A DNA stretch of 48,503 nucleotides from Paulinella micropora. Its lineage: Eukaryota > Cercozoa > Imbricatea > Euglyphida. How positions within the stretch are numbered: the stretch's first letter is position 1; every line of letters starts with the position of its first letter. A program made the position numbers and the translations under genes. The notes below the pieces were generated by a model that saw only the letters and a list, made by a program, of their open reading frames with translations, had not been told where the DNA came from and did no database searches. The stretch spans positions 502,286 through 550,788 of the forward strand of contig BJOX01000167.1 of NCBI GenBank assembly GCA_009731375.1, in the 5' to 3' direction. Positions 34,263 to 43,904 of the stretch are shown here, in pieces.

Positions 34263-35180
34263 TCATTCCACCACCTCGAAACGATTACCTTGAGTAGTGT
34301 CCGGGTGGGATGACGTATCGGTCTCCGAGGCAGTGTTGTAGGCCTGAGCTCGACCGAAATTCGGGTTGGAGCTTGCCCATGAGCCTCCTCCTCCTCTGGG
34401 TGGGGGGGCTGGAGCTCGAACAGCTCTCCCTCCATAAGGGGTATATCCCCGACCTCCTCCTCTTCCTCTCTGAGGGGTTCCTTGCCACCTCGAGGCTCCT
34501 CTCCATGTTCCTCCTCCTCGTCCTCCTCCTGCTCCTCCTCCTCGTCCTCCTGCTCCTGCTCCTCCTCCTCGTCCTCTTTGAGAGGCCTTTATGTTCTTTT
34601 GTCTCTCCCTTTCCTCCTTCTTCTCCTTCATCCTCTTCATGTAGGTAATGATCGCCTCTCGTAACTCCTCATCATCACACATATTGGCATACCAACCTTC
34701 GTTCGCAGCGGCAATCTGAAGCATGTTGAAAAGGCCCGGTTCCTTGCCTTCCGTCCTGCTCAGAAAATTTGCCCTTGCTGTTGGGTTCTGCCTATCATGA
34801 TTGAAAGAGCAGTCTCTGTTCTCCATCTGTGCCTTACACTGCAAGCCCGCGAACCACCTCCAACATGCGGCATTGATCTCTTTGAGCTTGCTCAAAAGCG
34901 AAGCATCAGAGTCTTTGTCTGAGCTCGTCTTGGCATATAGCATGAGACTTGCCACTCCTCCTTTCTTCCCCTTGAAGGCATTTATGACATTTGTCTGTCC
35001 TTCTTCTCCGTGTTTGTGACCACCACCGTAGTTGAGCCCGGGGGTGCAGGGGCTGGTGGGGCAGGAGCTGGTGGGGTCAAATATGTCGGAGGGTGTGCCT
35101 TTGCACCACTCACTTTTGCTTTCATTCTCTCCAGTCTCATCGTCTTCTCGAACTCCGCCTTCTCTTTCGCCTTCTTCTTC
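34263..35180 (-). CDS. nucleocapsid-like frame between gag and pol
   Basis: Open from 35180 to a TGA at 34263-34265. It overlaps the gag ORF by about 200 nt in the -1 frame, and it is in the same frame as pol. There is no early ATG (a GTG lies at 34955, the first ATG at 34943), so it is probably reached by -1 shifting from gag. Counting from 34955, C31-x8-C40-x8-C49-x3-H53 resembles a CCCH finger. The C-terminal half is Gly/Arg-rich with many RGG/RGGG units. RGG boxes and CCCH fingers bind RNA, so it likely replaces the usual CCHC knuckle nucleocapsid. An alternative is that an old indel split gag. Confidence 0.7.
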   Translation of the reverse strand, partial: EEEGEREGGVREDDETGENESKSEWCKGTPSDIFDPTSSCPTSPCTPGLNYGGGHKHGEEGQTNVINAFKGKKGGVASLMLYAKTSSDKDSDASLLSKLKEINAACWRWFAGLQCKAQMENRDCSFNHDRQNPTARANFLSRTEGKEPGLFNMLQIAAANEGWYANMCDDEELREAIITYMKRMKEKKEERERQKNIKASQRGRGGGAGAGGRGGGAGGGRGGGTWRGASRWQGTPQRGRGGGRGYTPYGGRAVRAPAPPPRGGGGSWASSNPNFGRAQAYNTASETDTSSHPDTTQGNRFEVVE

Positions 35181-36298
35181 TCAGATATCACCAGCTTTTG
35201 AGCATGAGTGTTAAAGGCCACCAATGCAGAAGCAGATCTGAGAAAATTATATTTCTCCACATATTGGTCAACACCTGCTTTATTGGCGACCGGTGGTGCG
35301 TTACTAAGTGATTTAAGGACAGAGTGATCCTTGGTAGGAATCCATCTCTTCCATGCCTCCTTGTGCAGTAACGCACCCATCAACAGTCTGATCTTGGTCA
35401 GAACTCTGTCGGTCTTCTCTAACTCATCAATCACAGGATGAGTTTCTCCTGCTGCCTTAATGCTTTTTTCCATCTCTGCCTTCCCCTCCTCCAAGGCCTT
35501 TATTTCCATTGTAAAAAAATGAAATATGCCACTCGAGTTTTTCGAACCCAGATTGGTCTTCATTTTTGTTACATCGACTGCCTCCTGACCAGTCGCGAGG
35601 AATCTGGCCGTTGCTCTTGGGTTTGTGTACTGGAGGTAACCCTCACATCGTGGGCCGTATGTACGTTCCCAAATCAGGGTTTGAGTGTACACCCCAAAGA
35701 TAGCATCGAGTAATTCAAGGTGGGTGTGTGTGTCCCCAAACTTGATATGCTGTATCTTCTTTCTCTCTTCTGGATCAGAGACCAGTTTGCCGAGGAGCTG
35801 TGCTGTGTTTGATAATAGGATATAGACATCCTTTTTAGCACGACTTTTCTCTCTTCTTTGATCCTGAGGGATCCACACATAGGTATCCTTCTCTACCCCC
35901 ATCTTGTTATCAAACTCTTCTTTAGTGAGGTCATAGTGGTCTTGCACCCACTGTTGTTCCTCCACTGTGATCTCCTCTCCATCACTATGAATCAAGTCGA
36001 TCATTTTTCGTCCTCCTCCTCCCGTGTAGGCAGGTGGTAAGGGATTACCATATGCTCCTCCTCCTCCCGTCTCTTCTTGTTCAAATCCTCCTTCATCTTC
36101 GTCTCCTCCATATCTTCCTTCATCATCCCAGCCCTCTTCTACTCCTCCTCCTACTCCTTCATCTCCTCCTCCTTCATTCAATCCTCCTCCTCCTCCTTCA
36201 TTCAATCCTCCTCCTCCTCCTCCTCCTCCTGCTTCTTCTTCTTCTCTTCTTTGATCTGCCTCCGAGAATTCACTCACTTCGGCGGTCTCTGTCGACAT
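34982..36298 (-). CDS. gag-like structural protein
   Basis: 438 aa from the first ATG at 36298; an upstream in-frame GTG is ignored. The N-terminus is acidic and Gly-rich with repeated LNEGGGG blocks. The middle (~120-370) is predicted-helical with conserved-looking aromatic patches (IWERTYGPRCEGYLQY) and would be the capsid part. A Lys/Glu-rich helix (EKKKAKEKAEFEKTMRLERM) follows, then a Pro/Ala tail. No CCHC motif is present. The identification rests on position, size and composition more than on motifs. It would form the particle that packages element RNA. Confidence 0.7.
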   Translation of the reverse strand: MSTETAEVSEFSEADQRREEEEAGGGGGGGGLNEGGGGGLNEGGGDEGVGGGVEEGWDDEGRYGGDEDEGGFEQEETGGGGAYGNPLPPAYTGGGGRKMIDLIHSDGEEITVEEQQWVQDHYDLTKEEFDNKMGVEKDTYVWIPQDQRREKSRAKKDVYILLSNTAQLLGKLVSDPEERKKIQHIKFGDTHTHLELLDAIFGVYTQTLIWERTYGPRCEGYLQYTNPRATARFLATGQEAVDVTKMKTNLGSKNSSGIFHFFTMEIKALEEGKAEMEKSIKAAGETHPVIDELEKTDRVLTKIRLLMGALLHKEAWKRWIPTKDHSVLKSLSNAPPVANKAGVDQYVEKYNFLRSASALVAFNTHAQKLVISEKKKAKEKAEFEKTMRLERMKAKVSGAKAHPPTYLTPPAPAPPAPAPPGSTTVVVTNTEKKDRQMS

Positions 36299-37125
36299 GA
36301 TGTCGTAGTAATGATCCACAGGAGGACAGTGTCAGCTCCTATGTTTGGTTTTTGTTCGTTTGTATTCTGTTCCTCCTTCAGTCGATTGACTAGTGAAGAG
36401 AGAAACTAATAGAGAGGGTAGGATAAGATTCCCTGTCCTCTATGAAACACTGTTTGTATGTTTGTTTTTGTTTGAGAAAAATAGTCTTTGAGACTTTCTC
36501 CGATTTCTTGTTCTCCTTACTCAGATTACTTTCTCCTCCTTCTTTTCTATATTGTATCTAGTATGAGGCACTTGGACCTACACACAGATAGTAATAGAGA
36601 AGCTAGAAAAGCTCTCCTTGAGAAGTCGACAGTCGGTCGGATAGGTTCTCAGACCTACCTTTAGAAAACGATCAGAGATTTGCAAAAATACTCTGACGTA
36701 TGTGTGAGATAATGCAGATAAATGCACAAACTAGAAGGGTAGAGTGTTGTGCTCCTGTCCCTATGCTTGTTTGTGTTTTGTGTGTGTTCCTTCACTCTTC
36801 TGTCCACCTCCTTCTTCTTGGTCTCTGTGTGAGAACAGCAAGAACGACAGAGAGTTTGTATCTGATGTCTCCTTGTGAGCACACAGATACTGATTGGGCT
36901 AGAGGGTACGAGACACCTGCTTGAGACCAATCAAATTATTTGTTTTGTGAAAGAGTTATGAGGGAGCTGTGTTGGAGTATTAATGCGACTTAAATAGCAG
37001 TAAATCGCTTTCACCACTCTATTCGCATTAGTGCTATCTGAGCAGCAAACTGCCGTCCCCGTGTGAGACAGGTCAGTGAAAATTCACTCTGTTGCCTGTG
37101 TGGCAAAGCAGAAAGAAATCACCCT
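36299..37125 (-). other. 5' leader of the LTR element
   Basis: About 830 nt between primer binding site and gag ATG, with no long frame. Such leaders normally hold packaging and dimerisation signals; none can be named here. Confidence 0.6.
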
Positions 37126-37141
37126 AGTGATGTGGACTCCA
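37126..37141 (-). promoter_or_regulatory. primer binding site
   Basis: On the minus strand TGGAGTCCACATCACT starts two bases after the LTR end. The initial TGG pairs with the CCA end of a tRNA, as expected for first-strand priming. The tRNA species cannot be assigned without the host tRNA set. Confidence 0.65.
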
Positions 37142-37143
37142 AA

Positions 37144-37387
37144 TGTAATGCCCCCAACGATAGCTCGTAAAAAGTCGGTAATACAACCAAACACAGTCCT
37201 CAAGAAATGAGAATGATGTCTCGTTATATTAGCTCAGTGAAGCCAAAAAGGAAAACGGCAACAGACCAGGAATAAAATGGCATCAGGTCCAATCCGGACA
37301 AATAATACTGAAAAACAAGCTGGTGCACCTGTCACCAGGAAAAGGTACTTTTTACCGGCTATCATTGGCCGGGGGGTGATGCCTACA
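37144..37387 (-). repeat. 5' LTR (244 bp)
   Basis: Begins TGTA and ends TACA in either reading direction and is flanked outside by AGTC. On the minus strand it precedes the primer binding site, which makes it the 5' LTR and the promoter-bearing end. Confidence 0.95.
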
Positions 37388-37391
37388 AGTC

Positions 37392-37599
37392 GGATGACCG
37401 GGCCGTGATTTAGTCAATACAATGTAACGGATGTAACAGACTTTATTGGCAACCAGAACTGGACAATAATCATCATATTGAGCGCCGACAGTTACAGTTA
37501 GGACTGCGCATTGACTTCAGTTTCAAGCCGGTCGTTACTGCCTCTTAGGCCTGACCGTCCCTCGGAGTTGTCAGTTCTGCTATTCTACTTGTGAATTAT
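37392..37599 (+). other. non-repetitive DNA right of the LTR element
   Basis: About 200 bp, no gene or repeat seen. Confidence 0.5.
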
Positions 37600-37601
37600 T
37601 A

Positions 37602-37884
37602 CTGGGTACACTGTTCAAGTGTCAAACTCAGCCATCGAATTTTAGTTAAGGACCAGATTTCAGATTAGCGGTCAGATTTCGAATAGTGGTCAGAATTCAA
37701 ATTAGTTTAATTTAACTCGCGGCTTTTTACGTCTGCAAAATCTGTATCATTTTTGCGAAATGTTACAGTTAAATTGAACTAATTTGAATTCTGGCCGCTA
37801 ATCTAACTTGAATCTGACCGCTAATCTGAAATCTGACACTTAACTCAAATTTGATGGCTGAGTTTGACACTTGAATGTACCCAG
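37602..37884. mobile_element. MITE 1: foldback with ~120-bp arms
   Basis: Arms 37602-37720 and 37768-37884 are inverted repeats (CTGGGTACA..TGTACCCAG at the tips) around a ~48-bp centre. A TA dinucleotide flanks each end (37600-37601, 37885-37886), as in Tc1/mariner-type insertions. It has no coding capacity. The centre resembles that of MITE 2. Confidence 0.8.
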
Positions 37885-38210
37885 TAGTAAAGCGACGGTC
37901 GATTGGGCATCGCGGCTTCTAACTGAGTCTCTCAGCAAGTTGAACCGGACTCGGAGTGTACTAATATTAAGGTAAGAGTAGTAGGTCAGTGAGTGACTCG
38001 TGACCGGGGCCAGGGTAATTACCAATCAACGGTTATGGCTCGGAGCGGAAGCTTGCCCCCCATACCCCTTATCCTAATACTAAGTTAATACAACATTAAA
38101 CTTGAACCGGAAGTATTCTTCTAAACCGGAAATGTAATAAGAATTCACTGAACTTAAAATACATTCAAGTAATAACAAGGAATCACTTCCACGAGTGAAT
38201 TCCCGTATTA

Positions 38211-38492
38211 CTGTTGACATTCAAGTGGCAAAACATTCAAACTTAGACCTCATCAGGCTTTCTCAATCAATATTTGAGATAGTTTTGGTTGGAATTTTGA
38301 TTTTGGGTGAAAATTTGAATTTTTCAAATTAACAGCTATATTCGTCCGCAAAATATCGTAAATTTTCGCGAAATGTTAACGTTAAATTTGAAAATTTGAA
38401 TTTTTGTCACAAAAATGAAAAACTGTCACAAAAATGAAAATCTGACACAAAAATGAAAAACTAATTTTTGTTGTTGTCTTGAATGTCAACAG
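38211..38492. mobile_element. MITE 2: diverged relative of MITE 1
   Basis: Ends CTGTTGACATTCAAG and CTTGAATGTCAACAG are inverted repeats. Length is 282 bp against 283 for MITE 1. The centres share GCAAAAT and GCGAAATGTTA. TA flanks the left end but CA the right. A CACAAAAATGAAAA motif repeats three times in the right arm. Confidence 0.65.
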
Positions 38493-39550
38493 CAATAACA
38501 CATCGTGTCAGTTGACCAGTGCCAAAGGGACTGTCAGGGACACTCCGTTTTTAACGGTTCAAGTTTCCCTCTGGCTTGTTGTTTGGGTTCAATTCTTGCT
38601 TCCCTTTCCATCTATTATTGAAGTGGAGGTGAGCTTTGAACCAGTCGTGTTCATTATTATTATCATGTTATTCTAGAAATTCTTTTTTTTTTTAGTTCGG
38701 TAGGGTGAGACCGGGGGTCTTAATACAGTATGCGTACGTATGTATGCATGCGTATGTATGTGTATTTCTGTGTGCATTGTATGTGTTCTATGTGTTTGTA
38801 CGTATCATGGAATGCATGCATGTCACAGTGTTCATACTTGCATGCATGCATGCATGTACTAACTATGTATCATGTCACAGTGTTCATGCATGCATGCATG
38901 CATGTACTAACTATGTATGCTTGCAGTGTATGTATGAAAATGTAATTGTAAGAATATATTTATGAGGCGCCTCCTTTATGAATATATGTCATTGTGGACA
39001 GCCTTTATTCATCACATGAACACTGATGATGTGAATGGCGTAGTAAGTCTCGACTGAAGCTCCGCCTGAATATTGTATTCAATAAAAATTGTCACATGGT
39101 TTTGAATTTCTGCACTAGTATTGAAATTTTATCTAGGCAGCACGGGATAGTATAGTATTATAAATACTAATGTTTAAAAATCGATCTTCTTATCGATATC
39201 GGTCACGAATAATTTCAATACAGCCACGCCGCACATGGTATTAATACCGATAGCTACGATCAAACAGGATTATTAAAAGAGCCTATCAACCTATGATCAA
39301 TCATTCCACATCAAATATTACAGACACGTTAGCTATAAAGTACGCTGTGGCCACCCTTGACCTTTGGCACAAATGTTTTTTTTTTTTTTTTTTTTTTTTC
39401 CACTGATCGACTTTTAATAATTGAAGACCATTGGGGCTATGCATACACACATAAATGCCGTAAATAAATACATACATACCCTACATATCCTACACACATA
39501 AATACGTACACATATATGCATACGCACACTGCAACGACGGTACATACAAA
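38493..39550 (+). other. AT-rich region without a gene
   Basis: It contains a two-unit ~52-bp repeat (about 38818-38920; shared CACAGTGTTCAT, GCATGCATGCATG and ACTAACTATGTAT), an AATAAA at about 39081 and a T run (39375-39399). No coding frame stands out. Confidence 0.6.
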
Positions 39551-40241
39551 CAATTTATTACGAACAAGCATGCATACTTACACTGCATTCATTCATGCGT
39601 ACAATGTACACACATACATACATGCATGCATGCATGCATGAACACATGCATGCATACATACGTACAAACACATAGAACACATGCAATGCACACATGCATA
39701 TACAGAAATACACATACATACGCATGCATACATAAGTACGCATACGTGCATAGATACATACATTCATGCACGCACAAATACATAAATACATACACACATG
39801 CACAAATGCATAAAGACATCCACTGCGGGGGCTGCAAATATGATATGCCAGTCTGCCTTTTTGCTGGATGAAAGAACATGCATTTAGTCTGTGTGTAGCG
39901 CACGTGTGTGACAAAAATAGTGAGTAAAGAGGATGAATTTGAAAGTCCTGCACCCCACCATAGTCTAGAAGCGCGTCGGGCACTCCCCAGAAAGCTAACC
40001 GATGGAGCTGGAAAGGTACCAGTTGCATGGCCCAAGTACAGGCTTTGAAAAAGTGTCGTGAGATGTGGTTTAGAGGGGGTGTGGAAGACAATCACGTGTG
40101 ATACTGGCCCAAGCGTCTACTGGCTAGAAATCTGGAGTGCAAGTTTGGGCTGCTTTCTGTGCTGAGGAGCTCTAACCGGCGCAAGGTACATGACTAGATA
40201 CGTCTCCTGGGTCTATTCTATCGATCTGACACGTTTGTGCG
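39551..40241 (+). other. TACA/GCATG-rich DNA, then single-copy DNA
   Basis: 39600-39810 is a degenerate TACA/TGCA tract. The rest is non-repetitive with no credible gene. Confidence 0.55.
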
Positions 40242-40271
40242 TGCGTGATTCCACGGCCGTGGAATCACGCA
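40242..40271. repeat. perfect 30-bp palindrome
   Basis: Arm TGCGTGATTCCACGG is followed directly by its exact complement, with no spacer, centred between 40256 and 40257. It lies in otherwise non-repetitive DNA. Confidence 0.95.
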
Positions 40272-41277
40272 AGCTTGCACTGTCTATTCAACATGTGCAG
40301 ACCTCAGCAGCAGAGAAGCTGTGCATCTCTACCAAGGTGCAGGGTCGTGTTGCAGACATCAATCTTAGGGCAAGCTATTGTGCTAGATCTGGGTAGTTGC
40401 ATGGCATGCTGTGGGACGTGGGGAAATGCACGCAGACAGTGCAAGGAGAAAGGTGGTCAGTCAGTCGCAAACAACAGACCAAGCAGGTTGTGATACAGCC
40501 TCGAGAAAAACAGGCAAGCCAGCACATTGCTTAGTCATGGCGTACAGACATCAAGAGGCACCTAGACTATCGTTCTTGGCTCAAAACATGCTGTGTCCCA
40601 GGTCGAACAAACAAACACGACCACCAACCTTGCTGCCTCCATTTCGAGCCTCTGATTTCCGGCAGAAAAGAATGCTGCGAGACGACTGAGTTTTGCCAAA
40701 GCCCTTGCACCAGCAAACATTCCCTTAGCCGAGCTTTCGATCCCGCCAACAACCTCGAGCAAAGGTGCAGTAAAGCTCACAGACGGTCTGTTCTTTCCAC
40801 ATCTACCCTTCTTTCTCCAGGGGGAAAAACTTTGGTCGATTCGTTCCCATTTATCAGCACTGGTTGCCACTTTGCAATTGCCACTTTACTTTGCACTGCC
40901 CCGCGGGTAACTCAACACGTTGCTGCCCCAACAGGCAAAAAAATGGCTGTTTCGTACAACCGTCAAAACAGGAAAAAATGGCTGTTTCGTACAACCGAAG
41001 CAGTCAGTAAGAAGTTTCTTTCAATTCTTGTGATGTCAAACAGATTGGATTGGATTCTGAAGCTCGTTTTGATATTGGGCCGTACGTGTCTTTCAGTTGA
41101 CAAAACATTTGTCTTCAGTAACTGTAATTGTGTCACGTTGCTTTATAACTTGTGGCGGTGGCTGCTACTGTTGCATTCAGCGATTTCTCTGTTTTACACA
41201 TGCTCCTCCTGTTTCTCCTACTCTCATTTATTGTTTTTGTATGCTTCCATATTCTCTTGCACGCATTCCTTTCCGAG

Positions 41278-41278
<1 letters not shown>
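40272..41278 (+). other. single-copy region without a recognised gene
   Basis: About 1 kb. A short direct repeat (AAAAAATGGCTGTTTCGTACAAC) occurs twice near 40940 and 40974. Frames up to ~100 codons exist but show no protein-like conservation. Confidence 0.5.
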
Positions 41279-41309
<31 letters not shown>

Positions 41310-41378
41310 TNNNNNNNNNNNNNNNNNNNNNNNNNNNNNNNNNNNNNNNNNNNNNNNNNNNNNNNNNNNNNNNNNNNN
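41279..41378. other. poly-C run and 68-N gap
   Basis: About 31 C then N from 41311; TATC repeats resume at 41379. Confidence 0.95.
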
Positions 41379-41600
<222 letters not shown>

Positions 41601-41722
41601 TATCAGTCCCTTCCGTGCAAACATCACGGCTTAGCTGGGCATCGGGTTAATACTTTACCCACAGACTTCCTGGTTGACGAAATCAGAAGCTCCTTTTTTC
41701 TGACATTAGTCGATATTTCATC
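41601..41722 (+). mobile_element. 5'-truncated copy of the 410-bp TATC-tailed repeat
   Basis: 122 bp from TATCAGTCCC to GATATTTCATC, with TATC repeats on both sides (only two units after). Confidence 0.85.
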
Positions 41723-41730
41723 TATCTATC

Positions 41731-42045
41731 CGGGGGGGGGATGCAGAGGGCCAGCTGCGCAGTGCTCCGGCTAAAACCAAACCCCCCTATAATGACGATT
41801 TTGTGTCCGCCGTTAATCGCGCGCAGCGCAAGGCTAAACAGGCAACCAACTCCTGACCAGGGCCGTGATGCAAAGGGTTGATGAAGTCGGGGTTGTAGAA
41901 GGTAACTCACAACGAGCGTGAACTCCTGAAACCTCGGCTTTCAGGCGCATCATCTCCTTATGGCTCACGCCCCTGGGGGAGTGTTCTAGTGTTGTTCTGT
42001 ATAGTTCAAAAGGGCTCGGCTACCTTTCGGCTTGAACTGGGCACC
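41731..42045 (+). mobile_element. probable dispersed repeat F ending in (ATCC)n
   Basis: About 315 bp of GC-richer, non-repeat sequence between a TATC tract and ATCC/TATC repeats, the same arrangement as the other repeat copies. Only one copy is in the window, so its repeat nature is inferred. No frame is convincing. Confidence 0.4.
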
Positions 42046-42074
42046 CATCCATCCATCCATCCATCCATCTATCC

Positions 42075-42117
<43 letters not shown>

Positions 42118-42154
42118 GTCTATCTATCTATCTATCTGTCTGTCTGTCTTTCTG

Positions 42155-42203
<49 letters not shown>
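42046..42203 (+). repeat. (ATCC/TATC/TGTC)n tract
   Basis: Tetranucleotide repeats between repeat F and the next full repeat copy. Confidence 0.95.
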
Positions 42204-42613
42204 GGCCCGTGGTGGGGTGCCTTATGTGTGCCTAGCCATACGCCTATAAGTCACATGCCGAAATAGCGACGGGAAGCACAATCCTGTTCCCTCAGGGTGC
42301 CCTTTCTCGCTTGTTGAGCCCGGAATAAAACCCACAGTGCTCTGTCGGTTTATACTAGACTGTCGAACAGTCTCGAAACTCCATCTGCTTACTGGGCCCT
42401 CTGTAATGGAGGTGGGAGCTCGTTCTGCAAGGGGCGCTTTATGGAACGAGCCCTGGCCCCGCCTGGTACTAGGGAGCTTTGGTATTGCCTGTATCAGTCC
42501 CTTCCGTGCAAACATCACGGCTTAGCTGGGCATCGGGTTAATACTTTACCCACAGACTTCCTGGTTGACGAAATCAGAAGCTCCTTTTTTCTGACATTAG
42601 TCGATATTTCATC
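42204..42613 (+). mobile_element. 410-bp TATC-family repeat, full copy 1
   Basis: From GGCCCGTGGTGGGG to GATATTTCATC. Differs from copy 2 (42750-43159) at one base (A at 42540, G at 43086). The shared start with unrelated upstream sequence marks a real 5' end. TATC repeats precede it; a non-repeat sequence follows. No Pol III box or conserved protein frame is evident, so it may be a non-tRNA SINE or the 3' piece of a LINE. Confidence 0.85.
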
Positions 42614-42749
42614 AGTTGATCTTATCACTTACTCTACGGAATGAACCAAGGCCACTTGAGGTGTCACTGACCCTCTCTTGGGCTTGATTTTTTGAAATGG
42701 GTGCCATCTGTCGACAGACAGAGAATTAGGGGATGGTGTGGGTGTGCTG
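42614..42749 (+). other. 136-bp spacer between twin copies
   Basis: Non-repetitive; not found after copy 2 or before copy 1, which excludes a simple tandem duplication. Confidence 0.6.
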
Positions 42750-43159
42750 GGCCCGTGGTGGGGTGCCTTATGTGTGCCTAGCCATACGCCTATAAGTCAC
42801 ATGCCGAAATAGCGACGGGAAGCACAATCCTGTTCCCTCAGGGTGCCCTTTCTCGCTTGTTGAGCCCGGAATAAAACCCACAGTGCTCTGTCGGTTTATA
42901 CTAGACTGTCGAACAGTCTCGAAACTCCATCTGCTTACTGGGCCCTCTGTAATGGAGGTGGGAGCTCGTTCTGCAAGGGGCGCTTTATGGAACGAGCCCT
43001 GGCCCCGCCTGGTACTAGGGAGCTTTGGTATTGCCTGTATCAGTCCCTTCCGTGCAAACATCACGGCTTAGCTGGGCATCGGGTTAGTACTTTACCCACA
43101 GACTTCCTGGTTGACGAAATCAGAAGCTCCTTTTTTCTGACATTAGTCGATATTTCATC
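42750..43159 (+). mobile_element. 410-bp TATC-family repeat, full copy 2
   Basis: Same ends as copy 1, no indels over 410 bp, then a TATC tail. The near-identity implies very recent movement or an assembly duplication. Confidence 0.85.
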
Positions 43160-43222
43160 TATATCTATCTGTCTATCTATCTGTCCATCTGTCTATCTGT
43201 CTGTTTATCTATCTATCTATCC

Positions 43223-43254
<32 letters not shown>

Positions 43255-43263
43255 GTCTATCTA

Positions 43264-43343
<80 letters not shown>

Positions 43344-43387
43344 TCTATCTGTCTATCCATCTATCTATCAATCTATCTATCTGTCTG

Positions 43388-43444
<57 letters not shown>

Positions 43445-43460
43445 CATCATCATCATCATC

Positions 43461-43516
<56 letters not shown>
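43160..43516 (+). repeat. (TATC/TGTC)n, ATC and CT tracts
   Basis: Tetranucleotides to about 43445, then (CAT)n and CT repeats. Confidence 0.95.
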
Positions 43517-43904
43517 AGCCATGGCTGCCGTCGCGGGATTGGATCTCGGTACATGCATAGAAATCTCACAAACATACATACATACATACATACATACATA
43601 ACATACATACATACATACACACATGCCATCTCGGGATTGGATCTCGGACACCTGCGTATATATCTCACATACATACATACATACATACATACATACATAC
43701 ATACATACGTACCTACATACATACGTACCTACATACATACATACATACCTACATACATACATACACACACACACACATACACACATACCTACATAGATAC
43801 CTCACATACATAGATACATACATACGTACATACAAACACATATACACACATGCATACATAGGACACGAGACTGTGCTGGATCTAAGTGGGCTTGCTGGAC
43901 ATCG
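43517..43904 (+). repeat. (TACA)n with a twice-repeated island
   Basis: Islands at about 43533-43572 and 43627-43668 share CGGGATTGGATCTCGG and ATCTCACA, each followed by TACA repeats. Confidence 0.85.

Larger units (their letters stand above)
27356..37391 (-). mobile_element. Ty3/gypsy-type LTR retrotransposon, internally rearranged
   Basis: The insertion is bounded by a 4-bp duplication AGTC (27356-27359 and 37388-37391) and direct LTRs. LTR ends (TGTA..TACA), primer binding site, polypurine tract, gag and RT all show minus-strand orientation. Domain order is gag, nucleic-acid-binding frame, protease, RT, RNase H, then integrase, the Ty3/gypsy order. The integrase-bearing block (about 27988-30799) is on the opposite strand. 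The LTRs differ by 7 substitutions in 238 aligned bases and one 6-bp indel, so the insertion is fairly recent. As drawn it could not make a complete pol. Confidence 0.9.

Noticed and set aside
38705-38965. Cys/Met/Tyr-rich short frames around 38.7-39.0 kb and 39.6-40.1 kb
   Set aside because: They arise from ATGC/TATG-type repeats and a local duplication.
42204-43159. Simple 546-bp tandem duplication
   Set aside because: Sequence before copy 1 differs from that before copy 2, and sequence after copy 1 differs from that after copy 2; only the 410-bp unit is shared.
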